Assembly (NCBI GenBank): GCA_012838685.1
Contig: DUOU01000212.1
Location: forward strand, 1 to 16,907
Source: Bacteroidota bacterium
GTDB taxonomy: Bacteria; Bacteroidota; Bacteroidia; Bacteroidales; VadinHA17
DNA: 16,907 bases
Direction of reading: 5' to 3'
The translations under genes were made by a program, and so were the position numbers. Under the pieces are notes generated by a model. It made no database searches. It was given only the letters and a program-made list of their open reading frames with translations, and had not been told where the DNA came from. How positions within the stretch are numbered: position 1 is the first letter of the stretch; every line of letters begins with the position of its first letter. Positions 1-7,506 of this stretch are shown piece by piece.

Positions 1-1
1 A

Positions 2-118
2 TGGTCTGATTATGACCGCAAAGGTAATTTCAAATCCGTTGACTCGAAAACACGTCGTAACAGACTAAATATCAACTATTTCAAAGAACAATTGCGTTTT
101 TTTAGTGGACACTTATGA
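2..118 (+). CDS. Possible 3' end of a plus-strand gene, partial
   Basis: The reading frame starting at base 2 is open from the window edge to a TGA at 116-118, giving 38 residues. The tail is basic and aromatic, ending in FFSGHL. No family is recognisable in so short a piece. Chance openness over 38 codons is quite possible in this AT-rich DNA, so this is a weak call. If real, it is the end of a gene that converges on the large minus-strand operon. Confidence 0.22.
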   Translation, partial: WSDYDRKGNFKSVDSKTRRNRLNINYFKEQLRFFSGHL

Positions 119-345
119 TATTTTTTACTGTTTATAACTATTCTGAAGTGGTCTTATTGTTTCTTATACTGTTTTCATTTTTCCGGTTTGTCTCTTTTGC
201 TTTTTCAGCGCCTCAATGGCAATCCTATCAAATTATATTTGATCGTAACAAAGATAACCTTAAAAAGCCTTTTAATCCCCCAAAATCAAGCTCAATCAAC
301 GATAATTACCGTTTATAACGAAATCGAGACATTAAAAGCGAAAGA
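119..345. other. AT-rich intergenic region, no gene seen
   Basis: This stretch follows the possible plus-strand gene end and lies downstream of the last operon gene. It is much richer in A+T than its neighbours. A near-palindrome lies at 260-275 (TTAAAAAGCCTTTTAA). It has no proper loop and no following T-run on either strand, so I do not call it a terminator. A 67-codon open frame at 115-318 has a hydrophobic start but no ribosome binding site and no recognisable domain, so I leave it out. Confidence 0.5.
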
Positions 346-1560
346 TCAACCGTAAGCCCCGAAGCCAAAAAAGTATCTCTTCTTGATGAAACGGTAGAGC
401 CTGCTTTTTTCGGGTATCTCTTTTCCGGGGATATCGTGTCCGGGCAATGGCCGCATATTGCCCAGTTCATCCATAAAGCGTTGTTTGATATTTGAATCTA
501 TCGCCCCCTGTTCAATAGCGATTTTCTTCAGAAGTTCGGGATTCTCCAGCAATATGCAGCCCCTCGAAATTTTGGGTATCTCTTCGCGCAGATAGGCCAA
601 AAAAGCCGAATTGTTGAAGATGCTTTCAAGGTTGGAACCCTCATCGTTTATAAATTCTTTCGCAAGCTGCAAGGGGGGACAGAACTCTACCGCCCCTGAA
701 GGTCCGATATGGTGGCTCATACCCATTGCGCCGGGACAGAGCGCCTTGCCGTCGGCATCCCAGTATGTCTCTATTATCATTATCGGCGAGTCGGTTCTTT
801 GATCGACCAAAAACTCCCTTAATTCCAGTATCTGCTCTTCGGAAAGGGCGTTTTCAGGTTTCGGATCGGCGCCGGCCGGCCGGTACATATAGTACCACAT
901 ATAGGCCACTTTTTTGCTTGCCAGAAACTCCAGGTAATCCCTCGACACCAATTCGTTGAAGTTGCTTTTGCAGATACTGGCGGCGGCCCCGGTGATTATC
1001 CCCTCTTTGACGCAGTTTTCCAGACCGGCAAGTGTCCTTGGGAAAACATCGTTATCGTTCCTCCTGTTGTCGCTCTCCTTTTCCAGCCCCTCGATACTGA
1101 TAAGAGGCGTAACGTTGCCCGCTTTTTTAATTCTTGAGGCGATATCTTCGTTCAACCCGATTCCGTTGGTGAAAAGCTGGAAATAACAATCTTTGTGCTT
1201 TTCGAAAATCTCGAACAGACCGGGATACAGCAACGGTTCTCCTCCCAGTATCCCGAAAAAGTACGATCCGTTGCGTTTACCGCTTTCGATTATTCCGTCC
1301 AACTGCTTCAATGAAAGTCTTTTGGGTGGGATTGTCTGCGCCACCCAACAGCCCGAACATGAGAGGTTACATTCGTTGGTCAGCGATATCATCACAAAAG
1401 CCGGAAAAAAAGGCTCTCCCTTCGCCATCCGTCGTTCGAACCTGGCCATTCCCCTAACGTTTCGCAACATAAAATTACGGAAAAATATCCATAACAATCT
1501 CTTGTTGGCCTGACCTGCCACCCTCAGGATGGATTTAGCGACCGATATTTCACCTCTCAT
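346..1560 (-). CDS. Radical SAM enzyme with twitch/SPASM-like C-terminus
   Basis: This is a cytoplasmic radical S-adenosylmethionine enzyme of about 404 aa. The CxxxCxxC site for the SAM-binding 4Fe-4S cluster is seen at C64, C68 and C71 in the context NECNLSCSGC. GGEP follows at 106-109, the usual SAM-contact motif. A second cysteine set (C275, C294, C335) sits in the pattern C-x2-G...I-x-P-x-G-x-V-x2-C, as in twitch/SPASM auxiliary-cluster domains. A basic, hydrophobic N-terminal segment (about 1-50) precedes the barrel. I chose ATG 1560 because the upstream stop codon overlaps AAGG with a 5-nt spacer; a GTG at 1566 is possible. It is the last gene of the operon, 7 bp after the ferredoxin gene, which suggests translational coupling. 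The substrate is unknown. The family includes peptide- and cofactor-modifying enzymes, but no precursor peptide is visible here. Confidence 0.9.
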   Translation of the reverse strand: MRGEISVAKSILRVAGQANKRLLWIFFRNFMLRNVRGMARFERRMAKGEPFFPAFVMISLTNECNLSCSGCWVAQTIPPKRLSLKQLDGIIESGKRNGSYFFGILGGEPLLYPGLFEIFEKHKDCYFQLFTNGIGLNEDIASRIKKAGNVTPLISIEGLEKESDNRRNDNDVFPRTLAGLENCVKEGIITGAAASICKSNFNELVSRDYLEFLASKKVAYMWYYMYRPAGADPKPENALSEEQILELREFLVDQRTDSPIMIIETYWDADGKALCPGAMGMSHHIGPSGAVEFCPPLQLAKEFINDEGSNLESIFNNSAFLAYLREEIPKISRGCILLENPELLKKIAIEQGAIDSNIKQRFMDELGNMRPLPGHDIPGKEIPEKSRLYRFIKKRYFFGFGAYG

Positions 1561-1567
1561 TTTCACC

Positions 1568-2293
1568 TTAAACCAGCCTGTTTCTGTTTTGGTTCCTAGC
1601 CTGCAACTGTTTGTACAGATCTCTTTTCTTGATCAACTCATCAATATCCACGGAAGGCTCCTCATCGATCAATCCTCCGTTGATAAACGATTTGGGATAT
1701 TTGGGGAAAATTATCGCCTTTTCGGGACAGACCCTGGAGCAGGCCGGGCAGTTGTTCTTGCAATGGTCGGCGTTCTCCACCTTTATCTTTCCATCCTCAA
1801 TGATGTAAACCCCAAACAGGCAATAATCCATGCACCTGCCGCAAGAATAGCACCTGTCGTAATCAATCACCGGATACCAGGGAATCCAATCTCCGACAGG
1901 AGCGGGCAGATCACTTTCCGAAAAGTTGCCGGCCTTGGTCTTCCCTTCCCTGCTTTTGGACAATGAGGAACCAATTCCCAGAAACCCCGGGGATAGCGCG
2001 ATTTTATCGCGCCATTCCCCTAAATCCCCCTCTTCGGTTCCTTTTCTTATGTTTATCGCCTCTTTGGGCGAACATCCCGCCTTGTGGAACAACGACTTCA
2101 CCGCCCTTGGGTAACAGGCAACAACCGTGGCGCCATCGAACCTCTTGAGCCTTTCAGTATCCTTATCAGCTATCCTGCAAAGATCATCAACAACCTCGTA
2201 ATCCGCCCCGGCCATATCCGCTGCTTTCACCAGTCTGACCAGCAGCTCGTTATCCAAAAGTTTATTGAAAGAACAAGAACAAAATAAAATCAT
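1568..2293 (-). CDS. HdrA-like N-terminal domain fused to a 2x[4Fe-4S] ferredoxin
   Basis: This is a cytoplasmic iron-sulfur protein of 241 aa with no signal peptide. The first ~75 residues (FCSCSF at 4-9, then C39, C60 in VVACYPR, and C74) resemble the cluster-binding N-terminal domain of HdrA, where spaced cysteines bind a 4Fe-4S cluster. The C-terminal part has two ferredoxin motifs: C148/C151/C154/C158, and C178/C182/C185/C189 ending in CP. The middle (about 85-135) is charged and looks like a linker. No FAD or thioredoxin-reductase domain follows, so this is not a full HdrA. It probably relays electrons between the flavoprotein module and a partner, perhaps the adjacent radical SAM enzyme (inference). 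I chose ATG 2293; a TTG at 2299 is in frame, and the frame stays open to 2326. Confidence 0.8.
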   Translation of the reverse strand: MILFCSCSFNKLLDNELLVRLVKAADMAGADYEVVDDLCRIADKDTERLKRFDGATVVACYPRAVKSLFHKAGCSPKEAINIRKGTEEGDLGEWRDKIALSPGFLGIGSSLSKSREGKTKAGNFSESDLPAPVGDWIPWYPVIDYDRCYSCGRCMDYCLFGVYIIEDGKIKVENADHCKNNCPACSRVCPEKAIIFPKYPKSFINGGLIDEEPSVDIDELIKKRDLYKQLQARNQNRNRLV

Positions 2294-2328
2294 TATCAAT
2301 TTTTTTAAAACATCAAAACAAAGTTATA

Positions 2329-2335
2329 CCTCCTT
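2329..2335 (-). promoter_or_regulatory. Strong Shine-Dalgarno-like site without a well-placed start
   Basis: AAGGAGG is read on the minus strand just after the stop of the propeller gene. The nearest usable start of the next gene (ATG 2293) is about 35 nt away, too far for a normal site. The ATG closer by, in TTTTGATG, opens only a two-codon frame. The site may act with a non-standard start or be fortuitous. Confidence 0.35.
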
Positions 2336-2348
2336 ATCAGGGATTTTT

Positions 2349-3455
2349 TTACTCCCCCAGGATATAGATTCTCCCGTCACCCGCTCCGGTAACAATTTTA
2401 CCGTCGTAATAGGCAGGGGAACCTTCCATGCGGCTGCCAAGCTCAAAGCGCCACACCTCTTCGCCGGTTCTCAGTTTGTGGGCAAAGATCCGCCCATCCA
2501 TCGTTGTCGTCACAACATTGTCGCCCACGATTATCGATGAGGCGTCTATACGGTTGGTAAGACGGACCGACCAGTGCAATGAACCGTCGGACCTGTTGAA
2601 ACAGTAGAGAAAACGGTCTTCGTTGCCCAAAACGACATAATTGCCGGAAACGGCGGGCGAGGCTATAAAAGGAAGGTTGCTTTCAGGATTTTTATAGCTC
2701 CACCGCTCGGAACCCGACTCAAGGTCTATAGAGAAAAAGCTGCCTTCATAATCTCCTATATAGGCCTCCTTGCCCACAACCGCCGGGGAGGCGGCCATAT
2801 ATGTTGACAGTTGCAGTTGTTTCAACGCCTCTCCCGTGGTCAGATCCACCATGTGCAGATATCCGTCGCATCCCCCGAAAATAACCGAATTTTTGTATTT
2901 GGCGGGCGCTCCGTTGATAAAGTTGCCCGACTCATATTTCCACAATCCCAGGCCATCGGCGAAATCAACCCCATGTAGATAATAGTCATAGCTTCCCACG
3001 GCGAGGATTGTCTTTCCCCCAACTGTCACGTAGTTTGGCGATCCCATTATTTGGTTGTCGGTTTGGTATTTCCACACAACTCCCCCGTTTTTCTGATCGA
3101 GACAATACAAGGTCCCGTCAAGCGTTCCAAAAACCACTTTACCGTTCAACAGCAGAGCCGGAGCCTCAATGGCGTTCCCTGTATTATATTTCCACACAAG
3201 TTTTCCGTCCATACCCACAGCGTAAAAAAAACCATCACCCGACCCCACAAAAATAACATTATCGGCAACCACCGGCGAAGCGACAATCTCGTCGCCTGTC
3301 TGATATGAAGCCTTGATCTTCAGTGTTGACGGTATTTTTCCCCTGACATAGGCGTTCAACTCCTGATCGCCCCGGAAGATATACCAGTCGGTCTGTCCGT
3401 GTCCAACAACGGAAGTTAGGACAACAAATATGAAAAACAGAAGCGATTTTCTCAT
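2349..3455 (-). CDS. Secreted PQQ-type (BamB-like) beta-propeller
   Basis: The product is an exported beta-propeller of about 368 aa. The first ~21 residues form a Sec signal (MRKSLLFFIF, then a hydrophobic stretch ending near GHGQ). The mature protein begins with the entry motif W-x2-FRG at 24-29. It is then built of about six or seven repeats with the blade motif G-x3-W-K/R-Y/F followed by an xSPA-like strand, as in PQQ_2/BamB repeats. I see no CxxCH, no metal site and no adjacent-cysteine pair, so bound PQQ or dehydrogenase activity is not supported. A binding or scaffolding role outside the inner membrane is more likely. BamB itself is unlikely because no outer-membrane assembly genes lie nearby. 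ATG 3455 gives a clean signal peptide; the frame also contains a TTG at 3461. The gene lies 18 bp after the flavoprotein gene. Confidence 0.86.
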   Translation of the reverse strand: MRKSLLFFIFVVLTSVVGHGQTDWYIFRGDQELNAYVRGKIPSTLKIKASYQTGDEIVASPVVADNVIFVGSGDGFFYAVGMDGKLVWKYNTGNAIEAPALLLNGKVVFGTLDGTLYCLDQKNGGVVWKYQTDNQIMGSPNYVTVGGKTILAVGSYDYYLHGVDFADGLGLWKYESGNFINGAPAKYKNSVIFGGCDGYLHMVDLTTGEALKQLQLSTYMAASPAVVGKEAYIGDYEGSFFSIDLESGSERWSYKNPESNLPFIASPAVSGNYVVLGNEDRFLYCFNRSDGSLHWSVRLTNRIDASSIIVGDNVVTTTMDGRIFAHKLRTGEEVWRFELGSRMEGSPAYYDGKIVTGAGDGRIYILGE

Positions 3456-3473
3456 AACCAATTAATTTACAGT

Positions 3474-5039
3474 CTATTCCGAAGCAAAGGCCAGAGCCCC
3501 GACAGGACAATTCCTTATAACCTTTATGGCGGTTTTTCTCAACGCGCTGTCCAGTTTCTCGTCAAACGGCACTCCAACCTTTACGTCAAAACCCCTGCCA
3601 ACAAAGGTAAAGCCGAATTTTTCCTTTTCCTGCTTCGTGATCTGGACGCACTTGCCGCACCTGATACATTTATTCTCTTCGAATACAATGTTTTGGTTTC
3701 CAAACTTTCGGGTCACCATCCGCCGGTCGCCGAACGAGAATCTCTTCTGCTGCGCCCCATACTCGCCGGAAAGATCGCGGAGCAGGCAATTGTCGGCCTT
3801 ACGGCAATCGCAACGCAAACATCTTTTAGCCTCAATAATCGCCTCCTCAACGGTAAAGCCGGCGGCTTTGCCCTCCAAAGGCTCGATCCTCGGCTCCGGT
3901 ATCGAATCTTTCAGGTATTCATCATACTCTTCCTCAACAAGTTTGCCGAATTTTGAGTTGAACCTCTCTTCATTCCTTTCCAGAACACCCGATAAAAAGT
4001 ATCTGTCCAATACGGCGGCCAGCTCTTTTCCGTGGGCAACGGAGCGGACAGATACCTTGGAAGCTCTTATAGCGTTGCCAATAGCGAATACATTTTCAAG
4101 TGAAGTTAGGTAGGTGCCGGGCTCGACCTCCACACCCGATTTGCCCATTTTCATTCCCCATGCCCCCGTATCCTGCCAACCCCCGTTAGCTACAACAACA
4201 GCATCGTAATCATCTCTAAGCTGGTCAAATATTCTTTTGTTTACATCATATCCATGATTGATCCTGATATTTTCGCCAAGCAGGTACTCTATCTCTCTAT
4301 CCAAAACCTCCCTGGGCAATTTTTCCTCACTTATCCCCCGCATAGCGCCGCCGGTTTCCAAGGTTTTTTCGAATATATCGACGCTATGGCCCCTGAGGTC
4401 GATAAAATAGGCCGCCGAAAGTCCGGCCGGACCCGCGCCTATTATGGCCACTTTTTTTCTTTTTGCCGGATCAAGATCGATTCTCGCCGTTGCCCGTTTC
4501 GGCTCCTTTGCCAACTGTCGATCAGCCGCGAAACCTTTGAGGAGACATATAGAGACCGAACCATCCATCTCTTTCCTGCGGCATCCCGCTTCGCACGGGG
4601 CGGGACATATCCTTCCAAGTATCGCGGGAATGGGGATATCGCGCCTTATAACCTCTATAGCTTTATCAAAATCTCCCGAAGCTATCAATCTGTTCATCAT
4701 CGGGATATCCATATGAGCGGGACAAAGCCCCTGACACGGAGCCTCACAATCGCCCACATGCTCGCTGAGCAGCAACTCCAAAGCCGCCTTACGGGCCTCA
4801 TGGCACTCGGCGTCATCGGTTACGATATCCATCCCGTCAATAACAGGCATGGAACATGAGGGGACCAACCTGCCGTTCCCCATATCCTTGACCAAACAGA
4901 TCATACAAGAGGCAAATTTCTCTCCGCCCTCAAGGTGACACATGGTGGGTATGGTTATGCCCAACTTTCCGGCCGCCTCGAGAATTGTTGTTCCCTCGTC
5001 TACCTCAATCTCTCTATTATTTATCTTAACCTTAAGCAT
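3474..5039 (-). CDS. GltD-like FAD protein with NuoG-type iron-sulfur domains, lacking the NAD(P) subdomain
   Basis: The product is a cytoplasmic electron-transfer flavoprotein of 521 aa. Residues 1-80 are a NuoG-type [2Fe-2S] domain (C34, C45, C48, C62). Next come H94 and C98/C102/C106, and then C145/C149/C153, as in the iron-sulfur N-domain of GltD-type enzymes. The FAD Rossmann motif GAGPAG is at 201-206 and the closing FAD motif VFAIGN at 317-322. Only about 30 residues separate VVVANGG (281-287) from that closing motif, where GltD and NfnB carry a complete NAD(P)-binding subdomain, so that subdomain is missing. The C-terminus has CxxCxC near 417 and a NuoG-like dicluster remnant: CIRCGKC near 463 and NCPVGAL near 510, with other ligands lost. 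The fold looks like NuoG iron-sulfur domains wrapped around a reduced FAD core. It probably takes electrons from the neighbouring NuoEF subunit. ATG 5039 follows an AGGGA. Confidence 0.88.
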   Translation of the reverse strand: MLKVKINNREIEVDEGTTILEAAGKLGITIPTMCHLEGGEKFASCMICLVKDMGNGRLVPSCSMPVIDGMDIVTDDAECHEARKAALELLLSEHVGDCEAPCQGLCPAHMDIPMMNRLIASGDFDKAIEVIRRDIPIPAILGRICPAPCEAGCRRKEMDGSVSICLLKGFAADRQLAKEPKRATARIDLDPAKRKKVAIIGAGPAGLSAAYFIDLRGHSVDIFEKTLETGGAMRGISEEKLPREVLDREIEYLLGENIRINHGYDVNKRIFDQLRDDYDAVVVANGGWQDTGAWGMKMGKSGVEVEPGTYLTSLENVFAIGNAIRASKVSVRSVAHGKELAAVLDRYFLSGVLERNEERFNSKFGKLVEEEYDEYLKDSIPEPRIEPLEGKAAGFTVEEAIIEAKRCLRCDCRKADNCLLRDLSGEYGAQQKRFSFGDRRMVTRKFGNQNIVFEENKCIRCGKCVQITKQEKEKFGFTFVGRGFDVKVGVPFDEKLDSALRKTAIKVIRNCPVGALAFASE

Positions 5040-5082
5040 CTTCCCTGTTTATCGGCATTCTCAGCCATCTCTCCATAAAAAT

Positions 5083-7467
5083 TTATTTAACAATTATCGA
5101 ATCAACGGGACAGGCTGGCCGGCACGCATCGCATTTGATACATATAGCCGTATCTATCTCATGTTTTTTATGCGGTTCGAATTTAATTGCCCCAACAGGA
5201 CATTTTTGGGCGCATTTTGTACAGCCTATACAATCATCTGTCACGTAATAATTGATCATTGCCGCGCATTTGCCCGTTGGACAGCGCCCCGCTATATGGG
5301 CCTCATACTCCTCGCGGAAATATTTCAATGTTGTAAGGATAGGGTTGGGAGCCGATCTGCCCAAGTTGCACAGGCTACCCTTTTTTGTCCAGCCGGCCAG
5401 ATACTCCAACTCGTCCAGATCTTCCATCTTCCCGTTACCTGAGGTTATTTTCTCAAGTATATCGAGCATTCTCCGGGTGCCCACCCTGCAGAAGGTGCAT
5501 TTGCCGCACGACTCTTTCTGTGTAAACGAAAGAAAATACTTTGCTATGTCCACCATGCAATCATCTTCGTCAAGCACCACCATGCCGCCGGAACCCATCA
5601 TGGCGCCGACACTCTGCAACGACTGGTAATCTATTGGCGTATCGGCAAGCGATTCGGGGATACATCCCCCTGAGGGGCCGCCTATCTGTACGGCCTTGAA
5701 CTTTTTACCGTTCTGAAGTCCGCCGCCTATCTCCTCAACAATCTCCCTGATAGTGATTTCCATGGGCACCTCAATAAGACCTCCCCTATTTATTTTTCCC
5801 GCCAAGGAGAACACTTTCGTGCCTTTTGAGTTTTCGGATCCTATTCCCAGAAACTTATCTTTTCCATGCCTTATCACATAAGGTACCATGGCGAGGGTTT
5901 CCGTGTTGTTTATTAAGGTGGGCTTGCCCCATAGCCCCTTTTGTGCCGGGAAGGGGGGACGTATCGTCGGGAATCCCCTTCTCCCCTCGATAGAGGCCAT
6001 AAGCGCTGTCTCCTCGCCGCAAACAAAAGCGCCGGCACCCTCGTAAACCTCTATGTTAAAGCTGAAACCCGACCCCAAAATATTTTCGCCCAGAAGGTTA
6101 TGCTCCTCACAGTTTATCAAAGCCTGTTTTATTCGGGTCACGGCCAGCGGATATTCAGCTCTTATGTAGAAGAAGCCTGCTGTCGCTTCAACGGCGTATG
6201 CGGCTATCAGGGCCCCCTCTATTACCCTGTAGGGATAGGACTCCAAAAGCATCCTGTCCATAAAAGCTCCCGGATCGCCCTCGTCGCCGTTACAAATAAA
6301 ATATTTTTCGGGTGAGTTCTCTTTCGCTGTAAGTTCCCATTTCAGTCCGGTCAAGAATCCGGCGCCACCGCGGCCCCGAAGGCCGCTCTCCCTGATTCCG
6401 CGGATTACCTCCGAACGCTCCATCTCCAGCACCTTCCTTAGTGCCTCGAAACCACCTTTATTTTTGTACTCTTCCAGGTCAAGCGGATTCAGCACCCCCC
6501 TATGTTCGGTGGCTATCGGCATCTGTCGCCCCAAAAACTCCGACACCACCCCTTCGCGCATATCTATGGAATAGCGGTTCACCCCCTCCCATGAACCGTC
6601 GCTTTGCATCTTTTCAAGGATATTGTAAGCCCTGGTCCTGAGTCTGTCCAATAATTTTTTGGGCTTGAAGTGAGCGCTGATGATATCGTTTACCTCGTTA
6701 GCCTTTACTTTGGCGTAAACAGTGCTCTTGCGGTTTCCGTCTATTACCTCCACAAGCGGAACCTGATGGCACATCCCCACGCAACCCACATTCTTCAGAT
6801 GTACGTTGATACCTGTATTGGAGATGGTCTCTTCAATCTCTTTCTGTATCTCCTTGCTTCCACTGGCAACGCAGCATGAACCTAATCCTATGCGTATTTC
6901 GCCCTGGAACTCCTCCCCTTCCGGGGTCCTGAATCTCCCTTTGGAGGCCACTTTGCCCACCTGCGACTCAAAATCTTTGATCACGGAATCAACCTTGTCG
7001 GAAGAGACATGTCCGTATGTGACATCATCAATCTGCACTACCGGCGCCAGTGTGCAGCAACCCAGGCAAGAGACCTTTTCGAGGGTATATGTCCCCGTAG
7101 CGTCCGTAACCTGGTTCTCTCCCATCCCAAAAAAACGCTTAAAGGAGTCATATACCAATCCGGCCCCTTTAACATGACAAGCGGTACCGACGCATACTTT
7201 TATCATATGCCGGCCGGCCGGCTCCATCCTGAACTGTGAGTAGAAGCTGGCCACACCCACAATGTTCCCGGGATCTATGGAACTCTTTTCGCACACATGT
7301 CGCAATGCCTCTTCAGGCAGATAGTTGAACCTGGCCTGTATTGCCTGAAGAATAGGTATCACCGCGCCGGCATCCGTTCCTTTCCGCTCTATGATCTCAT
7401 CGGTCGCCGCTATTATATTTTCCAAATTATGCTCCACTTCCGGTTTTTTAACGATTGTTTTACCCAA
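5083..7467 (-). CDS. NuoE-NuoF fusion (HydC-HydB/HndA-HndC type NADH-binding subunit)
   Basis: This is a cytoplasmic NADH:acceptor flavin subunit of 794 aa. Residues 1-165 are a NuoE/HydC-type thioredoxin-like [2Fe-2S] domain (C92, C97, C134, C138). Residues 190-265 are the second thioredoxin-like domain found at the start of HydB/HndC (C198, C229, C233). The NuoF core follows, with the FMN/NADH glycine loop GRGGAG at 365-370, the NGDEGDPGAF motif, and ESCGKCTFC plus a later C in LCNLG for the 4Fe-4S cluster. The last 55 residues hold two ferredoxin clusters (from C746 and from C776). NuoE and NuoF/HydB are normally separate genes; here they are one chain. The extra C-terminal ferredoxin is typical of bifurcating HydB/Bfu enzymes rather than complex I. 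No HydA hydrogenase lies beside it. The start appears to be TTG 7467, since a TAA stands at 7471-7473. Confidence 0.92.
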   Translation of the reverse strand: MGKTIVKKPEVEHNLENIIAATDEIIERKGTDAGAVIPILQAIQARFNYLPEEALRHVCEKSSIDPGNIVGVASFYSQFRMEPAGRHMIKVCVGTACHVKGAGLVYDSFKRFFGMGENQVTDATGTYTLEKVSCLGCCTLAPVVQIDDVTYGHVSSDKVDSVIKDFESQVGKVASKGRFRTPEGEEFQGEIRIGLGSCCVASGSKEIQKEIEETISNTGINVHLKNVGCVGMCHQVPLVEVIDGNRKSTVYAKVKANEVNDIISAHFKPKKLLDRLRTRAYNILEKMQSDGSWEGVNRYSIDMREGVVSEFLGRQMPIATEHRGVLNPLDLEEYKNKGGFEALRKVLEMERSEVIRGIRESGLRGRGGAGFLTGLKWELTAKENSPEKYFICNGDEGDPGAFMDRMLLESYPYRVIEGALIAAYAVEATAGFFYIRAEYPLAVTRIKQALINCEEHNLLGENILGSGFSFNIEVYEGAGAFVCGEETALMASIEGRRGFPTIRPPFPAQKGLWGKPTLINNTETLAMVPYVIRHGKDKFLGIGSENSKGTKVFSLAGKINRGGLIEVPMEITIREIVEEIGGGLQNGKKFKAVQIGGPSGGCIPESLADTPIDYQSLQSVGAMMGSGGMVVLDEDDCMVDIAKYFLSFTQKESCGKCTFCRVGTRRMLDILEKITSGNGKMEDLDELEYLAGWTKKGSLCNLGRSAPNPILTTLKYFREEYEAHIAGRCPTGKCAAMINYYVTDDCIGCTKCAQKCPVGAIKFEPHKKHEIDTAICIKCDACRPACPVDSIIVK

Positions 7468-7506
7468 TTTTTAATGATACGATGATCAGCAACAACTGCC
7501 AACTTC

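Noticed and set aside
260..275. Terminator for the operon at the TTAAAAAGCCTTTTAA palindrome
   Set aside because: The stem is almost all A-T with no loop, and no T-run follows on the minus strand.
115..318. 67-codon plus-strand frame with a hydrophobic N-terminus
   Set aside because: Very AT-rich, no ribosome site, no domain, and the hydrophobicity follows from T-rich codons. It could be a small membrane peptide, but nothing supports it.
346..1560. PqqE-type function, with the propellers as PQQ dehydrogenases
   Set aside because: No PqqA, PqqB, PqqC or PqqD-like gene is present, and the propellers lack the adjacent-cysteine pair and catalytic residues of quinoprotein dehydrogenases. The NHL C-C pair is in the wrong fold.
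2349..3455. BamB, the outer-membrane assembly lipoprotein
   Set aside because: The repeats are similar, but no lipobox is seen, the context is redox genes, and the operon has four other propellers.
3526..4113. Long plus-strand open frames inside the operon (e.g. 3526-4113, 4254-4859, 4942-5442)
   Set aside because: They lie wholly or largely antisense to well-supported genes with clear motifs, and have no recognisable domains of their own. They are shadow frames.
5083..7467. Part of respiratory complex I
   Set aside because: No membrane Nuo subunits (A, H, J-N) lie nearby, and the protein has the HydB-type extra thioredoxin-like and C-terminal ferredoxin domains.
3474..7467. Trimeric bifurcating [FeFe]-hydrogenase
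   Set aside because: HydB- and HydC-like parts are present, but no H-cluster motifs (TSCCP, MPCxxKKxE) occur in any product.
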